Source: a bacterium
GTDB lineage: Bacteria > Planctomycetota > Planctomycetia > Planctomycetales > Planctomycetaceae
Length of the DNA: 52,396 bases
Assembly: GCA_016124895.1 (NCBI GenBank)
Contig: WGMU01000188.1
Coordinates: forward strand, 1-52,396
Reading direction: 5' to 3'
The notes beneath the pieces were generated by a model that was given only the letters and a program-made list of their open reading frames with translations, ran no database searches and was not told the DNA's origin. Each line of letters starts with the position of its first letter. Within the stretch, counting starts at the first letter, position 1. The position numbers and the translations under genes are program-made. Shown here piece by piece: positions 44,721 to 52,396 of this stretch.

Positions 44721-46085
44721 ATGCTTCTGCGAATTGCTGCTGCTGTGTGCTGGATGACTGCTGTGTTCTTTGCGCTGCCGGCTGAGCTGCTCGCTCAGCA
44801 GCCACCTTATGACGTGTTTCCGGACGCGGCTCCGCCTTACTACCGCGTGCGTTACGAAGCATCGACACAGCCAGGCGAGCTGATCTTTCCGGTCAACTAC
44901 ACCGTCTGGATTCCGCAGAAGGTCAAGACGCTGCGCGGAGTGATTGTGCATCAGCACGGCTGCGGTGAGGGATCATGCAAATCCGGCCTGACGGGCGCGT
45001 ATGACCTGCACTGGCAGGCTCTGGCGAAGAAGCATGACTGCGCGTTGCTGGCTCCATCGTACGAACAGCCGCAGCAGGCCGACTGTCAGATGTGGTGCGA
45101 TCCTCGAAACGGTTCGAGTGCCGCGTTTCAGAAGTGCCTGGTGGATCTCGGAGCAAAGTCCGGTCATTCCGAACTGGCCACAGTGCCGTGGGCGTTGTGG
45201 GGACACAGCGGAGGCGGCCACTGGGCTGGCGGCATGGTGCTGCTGCATCCGGAACGTGTCGCTGCGGCGTGGCTTCGATCGGGTGTTCCTCTGCTGACAG
45301 AGAATCCGGACCGGCCGACGATCAAGGTTCACTCGCTGCCCGACGCGGCGCTCAAAGTTCCGGTGATGTGCAATCCCGGAACGAAGGAAGGAGTCACCGT
45401 TAAGGACGGTCGCTTCGCCGGCGTGTGGCCAGCGAACGAAGCCTTCTTCAACGGAGTACGATCGAAAGGCGGCCTGATCGGCGTCGCGGTCGATCCGCTG
45501 ACCGCGCACGAGTGCGGCAACCAGCGTTACCTCGCCATCCGCTGGCTCGATACCTGCCTGAGTACACGCCTGCCGGAAACTGCCGGCAAGCCGCTGAGGG
45601 AGATGCCGAGCGACTCTGCCTGGCTGGCTCCGATTGCCGGCTTCGACGCCGTTCCCGCTGCGAAGTTTGACGGTGATCCGTTGACGCAGGGCTGGCTGCC
45701 GAACGAAGCCGTCGCACAACTGTGGGAGCAGTACGTCAAGGACACGGCCGTCGCCGATACGACTCCGCCACCGGCGCCGGCGAGCGCGAAACTCGATGGC
45801 GGCGTGTTGTCCTGGGAAGCCGAAGCCGACCTCGAAAGCGGACTCGCCAGCTTCATCATTGAACGCGACGGCGAAGTTCTCGCAGAGATACCCGGAAAGA
45901 ATCCCTTTGGCCGTCCGATCTTCCAGAACCTGCAGTACAGCGACACGCCGGCACAGCCGCTGGTCCCGATGCAGTTCGTCGATGAGACGTCAGAGCCCGG
46001 AAGCAAACACTCTTACCGGATCATCGCTGTTAACACGGTTGGCCTGAAGTCAAAGCCGAGTGAGCCTGTCAGCAGCGCTCGTTGA
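44721..46085 (+). CDS. Exported alpha/beta hydrolase with FN3-like C-terminus
   Basis: 454 residues. Signal peptide ~1-26 (cleavage after LLAQ). Residues ~55-290 form an alpha/beta-hydrolase fold with oxyanion region HQHGCG near 78, nucleophile elbow GHSGGGH (Ser163) near 161 and candidate catalytic His in PLTAHECG near 267. The ~110 C-terminal residues ([19 protein letters not shown]... to the end) look like a fibronectin type III module. Esterase or depolymerase-like activity is inferred; the substrate is not. It is divergent from the sulfatase, so the pair may serve the same polymer. Confidence 0.82.
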   Translation: MLLRIAAAVCWMTAVFFALPAELLAQQPPYDVFPDAAPPYYRVRYEASTQPGELIFPVNYTVWIPQKVKTLRGVIVHQHGCGEGSCKSGLTGAYDLHWQALAKKHDCALLAPSYEQPQQADCQMWCDPRNGSSAAFQKCLVDLGAKSGHSELATVPWALWGHSGGGHWAGGMVLLHPERVAAAWLRSGVPLLTENPDRPTIKVHSLPDAALKVPVMCNPGTKEGVTVKDGRFAGVWPANEAFFNGVRSKGGLIGVAVDPLTAHECGNQRYLAIRWLDTCLSTRLPETAGKPLREMPSDSAWLAPIAGFDAVPAAKFDGDPLTQGWLPNEAVAQLWEQYVKDTAVADTTPPPAPASAKLDGGVLSWEAEADLESGLASFIIERDGEVLAEIPGKNPFGRPIFQNLQYSDTPAQPLVPMQFVDETSEPGSKHSYRIIAVNTVGLKSKPSEPVSSAR

Positions 46086-46165
46086 CGGCCGGACGAAGAA
46101 ACTTCGCAGCCAGAGGCGACTCGTCTCGACCAGCGGCAGATCGACCTCCGGGTTATCGATCCGCG

Positions 46166-46687
46166 CTATCGAGACGTGCGCGGAGCGGCTGCTGCCACCC
46201 CTTGGGTCAGAGGCTCGACGCGAATGAAATAGCGCGTCTGATTTCCGGTGTGGGATGTGTAGAGACCGCGAGGGCGAACGTCGCGCTGTAAATCGACCGT
46301 CGATTCGCTGACTGTGATCGAGCTGACCGTTCCGGTGGAATCAACAACACGATAACAGCCGGGAGCGATCCCGACAGGCAGCACGAAGTCGGGCGTCGAC
46401 CGACCTTCCAGAGAGACTGTCGAGAACTCCGGCGTCACCGTCGGCGTACTCAGCAGACGGTTGAAATCGGCAGCGGTACGACGCATGGAAGTGTGACTTG
46501 TCGGGACGCGCATCTCGTCCGAGTGCGACTGAGTGACTCCAGCTCGCCGAGCCAGCCAGTGTGTCTGCGGTTCGCTCGGCGAGTCCGATTCCCACATCGC
46601 AGCAAACAGGAGTACGGACACGCAGAGCGCGCCGACTCGGGCGGCGGCGTTGACGGATTCGACCATCTGGGACGTTCGGCTGCTCAT
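46166..46687 (-). CDS. Unknown membrane-anchored or secreted protein
   Basis: 173 residues from ATG 46687; longer open frame upstream has non-coding character. A hydrophobic segment at residues ~15-30 (ARVGALCVSVLLFAAMW) is a signal anchor or signal peptide. The rest is polar with segments TPEFSTVSLEGRSTPDFVLPVG and SSITVSESTVDL, suggesting beta-rich exported domain. No family recognised. It faces the exported hydrolase gene tail to tail (gap 80 bp). Confidence 0.6.
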   Translation of the reverse strand: MSSRTSQMVESVNAAARVGALCVSVLLFAAMWESDSPSEPQTHWLARRAGVTQSHSDEMRVPTSHTSMRRTAADFNRLLSTPTVTPEFSTVSLEGRSTPDFVLPVGIAPGCYRVVDSTGTVSSITVSESTVDLQRDVRPRGLYTSHTGNQTRYFIRVEPLTQGVAAAAPRTSR

Positions 46688-46955
46688 GATGCGATTCTGG
46701 GCTTCGTGTCCGATTGACGATAGAAATGGTGGACCACCTGGTGGCAGACAGCGGAAGCACAGCGTCAATGGCGCAGCGGAATTGCTGCCTGCGTTCGTGG
46801 TATCGGACCGGGCCGGCGAGTCACTTCGGGCAAACCGGTCCGGTCAGCGAACGCGCGCAAAGGGCGATCGACCAGTCCGTTTGTAGCGGCCGTGCGGGGC
46901 GGTGGTTCCGATCCAGCGTCCTCAGGCCAGCTCCGCTTCAGCAATCCAGATGGCG

Positions 46956-48794
46956 CTATTCGACCGGCGCAGCAGGCTGATCAAACTCGCCCGCCGTGTA
47001 CTTCCGCCAGTACGACTTCAGGTCGCGAGCCACGCCTCCAGAGAGAAGGACCAGGCCGATGATGTTCGGAAACGCCATCCCCAGAATCATCAGGTCGCCG
47101 AACTCAAGTACGTTCGTGGCAGAGACGATTGAACCCAGCACCACGAAGATCAGGAAGATGATCCGATACGACATCGAGGCCCGATCGCCGAACAGATACG
47201 ACCAGCAGCGTTCGCCGTAATACGACCAGGAAATCATCGTCGAATACGCGAACAGCACGACCGCGATCCCCAGCAGAAAACGGAAGCCGGGAATACTGCG
47301 GTCCATGACGATCGAGGTCAGCGTCGCGCCGGCGTTCGACGTCGCAGCGTCGCGCATCTGATTGACCATGTCAGGATCGCTGTCCGGATGCAGTTCCTGA
47401 ATCGCCAGCCGCGGCACTCCAGCCGTGTCCGGGTCGCCTTCTCCATCGACCAGGTAACCGCCCGACAGCACAATCACCAGCGCCGTCATCGTGCAGATGA
47501 CAACGGTGTCGATGAACGGTTCGAGCAGCGCGACGATCCCTTCGCGTACGGGGTATTCGGTTTTGGCCGCCGAGTGCGCGATCGCGGCCGAACCAACGCC
47601 GGCTTCGTTCGAGAACGCCGCCCGTTTGAAGCCCGTCACCAGAACGCCAATGAAGCCTCCGTAAACCGCGTGCGGATCAAAGGCCTGACTGAAAATGCGG
47701 GAAAACGCAACCGGCACATCGGAGAGGTGCATCAGGATGATCACGATGGCCGCAATGACGTAAACGCCGCACATGACCGGAACGATCTTCTCGGCGACGC
47801 GGGCGATCGAACGGATGCCGCCAATGATGACAACGCCGACCGCGATCGCCATCAGGACGCCATAGACCCAGTGATTAGACGAGTCCGCCAGAAACGGAAT
47901 CGACTGACCGACTGCGTCGAGCGACTGCTTCACCTGAAACGCGCAGCCACCGCCAAATGACCCGCCGATACACAACACAGCGAAGAAGACGGCAAGGAGC
48001 TTGCCCAGTGGCCCAAGCCCCAGCTCTTCGAGCCCCTTCGACAGATAGAACATCGCGCCACCCATGATGTGGCCGTCTGGTCGGACTTCGCGGTACTTCT
48101 GCCCGAGTGAGCATTCCACAAACTTGGACGACATCCCGAGCAGCCCGGCGACGATCATCCAGAACGTTGCTCCGGGGCCGCCCGTCGCAATCGCGATCGC
48201 CACGCCCGCGATGTTTCCGAGCCCGACCGTCGCCGAAAGGGCCGCCGTCAGTGCCTGAAAGTGGCTGACCTCGCCGTGATCATGCTTGTTGTCGTAGCGG
48301 CCGGCCGTGACCAGGACCGCGTGTTTGAAGCCGCGGAAATTGATAAAGCCCATCCGCAGCGTGAAGAAGATCGCTCCGCTGACCAGCAGCAGCACCGCCA
48401 GCGGGACGTTGTGAGTGGGCGTGTCGCTGAACAGTTCGAGCACGTTGTAGAACATGCCGCTTGCCAGGAAACCATTGACCTTGCCGAACGCCCCGTCGAC
48501 GGCAGCCTGGATGCCGACCTCGTCACGCGCATCCGTTCCGTCCGTCTCTTTGGCTTCCGGCGGATCAGGAGCCACAACGGATGATTCGGCGGGCTGGGAT
48601 GTCTTGTCGGCAGAGTCGGCGGCGCGAACCTCGGAACTGCTTCCGGGACTCTCTGCTTCAGTTGCCGTCGCGCTGGTATTCTGATCGGCATCGGCCTGCT
48701 GAGCCCACGCGTCGGCGACAGACGGGCCGTTCAGCACAAGCAGACTGGACAGGACAATCGCCACCGGAAATCCCGGACGAACCGAAACAGGCAT
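46956..48794 (-). CDS. Alanine/glycine:sodium symporter (AGCS family)
   Basis: 612 residues. The N-terminal ~95 residues are unusual: a signal-like hydrophobic segment (VAIVLSSLLVLNGPSVADA) then an acidic, low-complexity linker (TEAESPGSSSEVRAADSADK). The rest is a full-length AGCS transporter of ~11 helices, with LRMGFINFRGFKHA, SATVGLGNIAGVAIAIATGG, GPGATFWM, NEAGVGSAAIAHSAAK and a long C-terminal part. It imports small neutral amino acids with Na+. A separate start could lie further in, but the extension is fully open and encodes a plausible export signal. Confidence 0.92.
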   Translation of the reverse strand: MPVSVRPGFPVAIVLSSLLVLNGPSVADAWAQQADADQNTSATATEAESPGSSSEVRAADSADKTSQPAESSVVAPDPPEAKETDGTDARDEVGIQAAVDGAFGKVNGFLASGMFYNVLELFSDTPTHNVPLAVLLLVSGAIFFTLRMGFINFRGFKHAVLVTAGRYDNKHDHGEVSHFQALTAALSATVGLGNIAGVAIAIATGGPGATFWMIVAGLLGMSSKFVECSLGQKYREVRPDGHIMGGAMFYLSKGLEELGLGPLGKLLAVFFAVLCIGGSFGGGCAFQVKQSLDAVGQSIPFLADSSNHWVYGVLMAIAVGVVIIGGIRSIARVAEKIVPVMCGVYVIAAIVIILMHLSDVPVAFSRIFSQAFDPHAVYGGFIGVLVTGFKRAAFSNEAGVGSAAIAHSAAKTEYPVREGIVALLEPFIDTVVICTMTALVIVLSGGYLVDGEGDPDTAGVPRLAIQELHPDSDPDMVNQMRDAATSNAGATLTSIVMDRSIPGFRFLLGIAVVLFAYSTMISWSYYGERCWSYLFGDRASMSYRIIFLIFVVLGSIVSATNVLEFGDLMILGMAFPNIIGLVLLSGGVARDLKSYWRKYTAGEFDQPAAPVE

Positions 48795-49116
48795 CAGGCC
48801 GGCTCCTCAACTGAGCGGAATCGTGTGGGGAGTAGAAACGTCCGGGCGGGCGGTTATCGCCAGCCGCCGCGATGGCTCGGCATCGTAGCGGAGGCTTCTC
48901 CGATGCGGGAGGGGAGGCGGCAGTGAGCCGCCTTGCCCGAGAAGAATGGCTGAACCGCTCAGCAATCCCGGATCTCAATCGAACTTCAAATCTCAGATTT
49001 CAGTCCACCTGCCCAACAGTGGCTTCCGCCCTTCCCCGTCTTCCGCCGGTTTCCGGGCGTCTGGCTCGTCACTATTATGCCGCCCCAATTGACGTCCCTT
49101 TCCCTGGATTTCCCTG
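48795..49116. other. Divergent promoter region of the symporter and alaS
   Basis: 322 bp, no gene. A short hairpin AGGCGG/CAGTGAG/CCGCCT lies at 48915-48933. No clear promoter boxes or T-box-like structure was recognised upstream of alaS. Confidence 0.4.
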
Positions 49117-51741
49117 ATGAAAACCGACGAACTCCGTGAACAGTACCTCGCCTTCTTCGAGTCAAAAGGCTGTGTCCGCCGTCCCAGCGACGTGCTCGTT
49201 CCACACGACGATCCGACCGTACTCTTCACACCTGCCGGGATGAATCAGTTCAAGAAAGAGTTCCTGGGCATCGGGCCGCTGGAGTTCACTCGGGCGACGA
49301 CCTGCCAGAAGTGCATCCGGACCGGCGATATCGGCAACGTTGGCGTGACGGCGTATCACCACACGTTCTTCGAGATGCTCGGTAACTTCTCGTTTGGCGA
49401 TTACTTCAAGCAGGAAGCGATCCACTGGGCCTGGGAGTTCCTGACCGACAAAAAGTGGCTGGGTCTCGAAGCCGACCGCCTGACCGCGACGGTCTACCTG
49501 GACGACGACGAAGCGTACAACATCTGGCATGACGAGATCGGCCTGCCGCCGGAACGCATCCGCCGCGAGGGCGAAGACGAAAACTTCTGGCCGGCCAGCG
49601 CTCCGAGCGAAGGTCCCGACGGCGTCTGCGGTCCGTGTTCGGAGATCTACTACCAGCCAGCGAACGCCAAAGAGGTCGAGATCTGGAACCTCGTCTTTAC
49701 GCAGTTCAACCGCGAAGGCGACCCGCCGGATAACCTGAGACCGCTGCCGAAGAAGAACATCGACACCGGCATGGGTCTCGAACGAACCGCCGCCGTGCTG
49801 CAGGGCGTCGTCAGCAACTTCGAGATCGACAGTCTGCGACCGCTGTGCGTCGCCGCTGGTGAGGCGGTCGCAGTGAACTACTCGTTTGATGCGAAGGAAG
49901 GCCGCGCTCTGCGACGCATCGCCGACCATGTCCGCGCGTGTGCGTTCGCCGTTCACGAAGGCGTCGCGCCGGGCAGCAACGGAGCGGCATACATCATCCG
50001 CCTGCTGCTGCGTCGAGCGTTCCTGGAAGGCTACCTGCTCGGCATGAAGGAACCGTTCCTGCATTCGCTGGTGCCGGCAGTCATCGCCGCAATGAAGGTT
50101 CCGTATCCGGAACTGACAAAGACGCAGAAAAGTGTGCAGGACACGATTTGTGCCGAGGAGTCGAACTTCCTGGGCACGATTGACCGAGGTCTCTCGAAGT
50201 TCAACAAGCTGGCCGACAAAGCCGGCGCCGACGGCGTGCTGCCGGGCGACGCGGTGTTCGATCTGCACCAGACCGACGGCTTCATCCTCGACCTGACGAG
50301 TGCCCTTGCCGCCGACCGCGGCCTGAAGATCGACCTCGACGGGTTCCGCGAAGCCGAAGAAGAGCACAAGCGGACCAGCGGCGGCGGAGTGAGCTGGGGC
50401 GTCATGGCCGCCGGCCCGCTCGACGCGATTCGCCGTGAACATGGCGACACGGAATTCCTCGCGTACGAAGGCACGGTTGCCGAAGCGAAGATTGTCGGCA
50501 TGGTCGTCGACGGCAAGCCGGTCACCCAACTCGCCGACACCGGGATGCTCGTTGATCTGATCCTCGACCGCTCACCGTTTTATGGCGAGTCCGGCGGGCA
50601 GGTCGGCGACACAGGCACGATCAGCTCAGTCGGCACCGACGACGCGCACCGCGCCGACTTCGAGGTCCTCGACACGCAGAAGCACGACGGCCTGATCGTG
50701 CATCGCGGACAGCTCGCCAGCGGCAAGCTGCACGTCGGCCAGCATGTGCATGCACACGTGAGTGAACACCGCCGAGCTGGCATTCGACGAGCCCACTCGG
50801 CCACGCACCTGCTGCATCATGCGCTGCATACCGTGCTGGGCGATCACGCCGTGCAGCGAGGCTCGAAGGTCGAAGACGACGTCCTGCGGTTTGACTTCTC
50901 GCACGGAGCCCAGGTCACGCCGGACGAATTGCTGCGGATCGAAGACATCATCAACGAGCGGGTGTCAGAAGGTGCCGCGGTCGACATCGCGTTTATGAGC
51001 AAGGAAGAAGCTCAGGCTGGCGGCGCGATGGCGCTGTTCGGTGAGAAGTATCCCGACCGCGTCCGCGTCGTCTCGATGGGCGATTACAGCAAGGAACTCT
51101 GCGGCGGTACGCACTTGAGCAACACTGGCCAGGTCGGTCTGTGCAAAGTCGTCAGCGAAGAAAACGTTGCCGCTGGCGTGCGCCGCATCGTCGCGCTGAC
51201 CGGGAAGAAGGCGCTTGACCGAGTCCGCGAGAACGAAGCGCTGCTCAAGGAAATCGCCATCGCGGTGAAGTCCGGTCAGCCGCAGGATGTCCCGCGCAAA
51301 CTGCAGCAGCTTCAGGACGAACTCCGCGACGCCCGCAAGGCACTCGCCGCCCAGGCGTCACAGTCAATCGCAGGAGCCGTCGACGAGTTGATTGCGAACG
51401 CCGAAGACATCAACGGCGTGAAGGTGATCACTCACCTGGCCACGGGCCTTGACCGAGACGGCCTCCGCGAACTCGCTGACAAGCTGCGAGGCAAAGCCGG
51501 CTCCGCCGCCGTCCTGCTGGGCGCCGAGATCGACGGCAAGGTCGCCCTACTGGCGGCCTGCACGAAAGACGTCATCGCCAAAGGCTGTAAAGCCGGCGAC
51601 TGCGTCCGCGAAGCCGCCAAGGTCGTCGGCGGCGGAGGCGGCGGCCGCCCCGACCTCGCCGAAGCCGGCGGCAAAAACGCAGCGAAGATCCCAGACGCCC
51701 TCACGAAGGGAGCCGAAGTCTTCCGAGCTGCACTGTCGTAG
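49117..51741 (+). CDS. alaS: Alanyl-tRNA synthetase
   Basis: Charges tRNA(Ala) and proofreads mischarged Ser/Gly. 874 residues, the usual length. Catalytic domain: [16 protein letters not shown] near residue 35, [16 protein letters not shown] near 60, [18 protein letters not shown] near 80 and GMGLERTAA near 222. The editing domain has HSATHLLHH near residue 558 and C-x3-H in LCGGTH near 661, the four zinc ligands. A glycine-rich C-Ala domain ends at 51741. Co-located with an alanine symporter across a divergent promoter region. Confidence 0.96.
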   Translation: MKTDELREQYLAFFESKGCVRRPSDVLVPHDDPTVLFTPAGMNQFKKEFLGIGPLEFTRATTCQKCIRTGDIGNVGVTAYHHTFFEMLGNFSFGDYFKQEAIHWAWEFLTDKKWLGLEADRLTATVYLDDDEAYNIWHDEIGLPPERIRREGEDENFWPASAPSEGPDGVCGPCSEIYYQPANAKEVEIWNLVFTQFNREGDPPDNLRPLPKKNIDTGMGLERTAAVLQGVVSNFEIDSLRPLCVAAGEAVAVNYSFDAKEGRALRRIADHVRACAFAVHEGVAPGSNGAAYIIRLLLRRAFLEGYLLGMKEPFLHSLVPAVIAAMKVPYPELTKTQKSVQDTICAEESNFLGTIDRGLSKFNKLADKAGADGVLPGDAVFDLHQTDGFILDLTSALAADRGLKIDLDGFREAEEEHKRTSGGGVSWGVMAAGPLDAIRREHGDTEFLAYEGTVAEAKIVGMVVDGKPVTQLADTGMLVDLILDRSPFYGESGGQVGDTGTISSVGTDDAHRADFEVLDTQKHDGLIVHRGQLASGKLHVGQHVHAHVSEHRRAGIRRAHSATHLLHHALHTVLGDHAVQRGSKVEDDVLRFDFSHGAQVTPDELLRIEDIINERVSEGAAVDIAFMSKEEAQAGGAMALFGEKYPDRVRVVSMGDYSKELCGGTHLSNTGQVGLCKVVSEENVAAGVRRIVALTGKKALDRVRENEALLKEIAIAVKSGQPQDVPRKLQQLQDELRDARKALAAQASQSIAGAVDELIANAEDINGVKVITHLATGLDRDGLRELADKLRGKAGSAAVLLGAEIDGKVALLAACTKDVIAKGCKAGDCVREAAKVVGGGGGGRPDLAEAGGKNAAKIPDALTKGAEVFRAALS

Positions 51742-52012
51742 TTGCTGGAACAAGGGAGAATTGAACAGGGAAAACCGAAGTCTGTCTCGTCTTTGCTGTG
51801 GGCGGGTCTCCTGACACTTCTAAGGTGCTATTACTGGCTTGTCAGCAGTTCGTTGATTCTGAGTACGAGCACGGCCAGACAAGTGGCAGTGGGACACTGC
51901 TTAAGTGCTTTGTTAGCCGCTGGCTTCGGTTGCTTGATGTTGGGCGTCTCAAAGTGGGAAAGTAGCTGGAGCAAACTTATCCGTTTCGAGGACGTGCCGC
52001 ATTACAGTACCG

Positions 52013-52354
52013 ATGGGTCAGTCTCGCATTCTCCGGAACGGTGCGACCGCCCCGCCAGAATTGCTCGATGTGGTCCAGCGCTGCGTCATCAACGCTCTGA
52101 ATCCGCTGGCTACATATCATGCACGTCGGATCTGCGCTGAAGAGCTGCTGTTTGAGTGCGAGACTGAAGCAGCGTTCCTCCCTGTGGTCGATCCCGGTGA
52201 TTCCTTGGAGAACAAGCCGCCACTTATCAAAACGGTGAGTTACTGCTTGGAGCGAGCTAGGAGTCTGTCCGAGAATCCCAAGCTGACCTGGAAATCGTGG
52301 TCGATATCTGCGATGAAGGGGTCTGTCGGGATTCGCTTTCTCTCAGGCAGGTGA
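52013..52354 (+). CDS. Unknown short protein in an atypical-composition segment
   Basis: 113 residues. Contains PPELLDVVQRCVINALNPLA and PPLIKTVSYCLERARSL. No family recognised. The surrounding 51742-52360 is visibly more AT-rich than alaS. It ends six bases before a likely transposase start codon, so it could be an accidental frame within mobile-element DNA. Another open frame from 51742 has a hydrophobic stretch but ends in low-quality sequence. Confidence 0.3.
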   Translation: MGQSRILRNGATAPPELLDVVQRCVINALNPLATYHARRICAEELLFECETEAAFLPVVDPGDSLENKPPLIKTVSYCLERARSLSENPKLTWKSWSISAMKGSVGIRFLSGR

Positions 52355-52360
52355 TCAGGG

Positions 52361-52396
52361 ATGGGTAAGACGTTTCGCAAGTGGGCTCCGGATCAG
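52361..52396 (+). CDS. Probable transposase, 5' end only (cut by window edge)
   Basis: Twelve codons, MGKTFRKWAPDQ. This resembles the very common N-terminus of IS1182-type transposases (MGK..R.W.PDQ followed by a 'LPP' segment). The evidence is limited to this short match. The AT-richer flank supports mobile DNA. Confidence 0.4.
   Translation, partial: MGKTFRKWAPDQ

Noticed and set aside
48795-49116. T-box or other riboswitch upstream of alaS
   Set aside because: Only one short hairpin was visible; no T-box sequence or conserved structure was recognised.
49162-50529. A 455-codon minus frame inside alaS
   Set aside because: Shadow of a certain, motif-complete gene; the product shows no family.

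Overview
The window looks like chromosomal DNA of a member of the Planctomycetota. Supporting this are a giant beta-strand-repeat protein with an N-terminal LEPR-x-LL-like motif, a secreted sulfatase, exported PQQ-like and FG-GAP/VCBS propeller proteins, an SMP-30-like protein, an SxtJ-like membrane protein, a remnant of a PcfJ-like gene, many GC-rich palindromic intergenic repeats, and a loose gene layout with few tight operons. No rRNA, tRNA or CRISPR array was seen. The species cannot be named from this sequence.

Region 1 (1-15174, minus strand) is one uninterrupted reading frame of at least 5,058 codons. It starts at 15174 and runs off the left edge. It encodes a giant, probably cell-surface or secreted, Gly/Ala/Thr/Asp-rich repeat protein; the apparent plus-strand reading frames here are its shadows. 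Region 2 (15175-17596) is repeat-rich and gene-poor. It holds two copies of a ~130 bp palindromic element, the 3' remnant of a sulfatase gene, an orphan SxtJ-like gene and a composite palindrome.

Region 3 (17597-26633) carries two exported propeller proteins, a PH-like/zinc-ribbon membrane protein, nadA (quinolinate synthase, minus strand), a SirB1-like protein, msrA, a molybdenum-carrier-like protein and ettA. Region 4 (26746-28229, minus) is a likely four-gene unit: two single-RRM RNA-binding proteins flanking a small HesB/IscA-like protein, then an unknown protein, with a 750 nt structured non-coding stretch upstream. Region 5 (28985-38399) holds a DUF2238-like membrane protein, a frameshifted relic, thiL, an OsmC-like protein, an SMP-30-like protein, truC with a small upstream partner, a PHP-UvrD fusion helicase and a GroES-like co-chaperonin.

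Region 6 (38586-42279) is accessory: a frameshifted PcfJ-like pseudogene, a DUF2071 gene whose 3' end overlaps a convergent zinc-ribbon gene, two GNAT acetyltransferases and a PLP aminotransferase. Region 7 (42667-51741) has a secreted sulfatase, a secreted alpha/beta hydrolase, a small membrane-anchored unknown, an AGCS-type alanine/sodium symporter and alaS. Past alaS the base composition drops, and the last 36 bases look like the 5' end of a transposase gene.

Functionally, housekeeping genes (nadA, msrA, ettA, thiL, truC, alaS) are interspersed with the export- and polymer-degradation-related genes typical of planctomycetes. The most unusual content is the giant protein, several families of palindromic repeats (one inserted in frame inside a helicase gene), three decaying genes, and the RRM/HesB-like/RRM unit.
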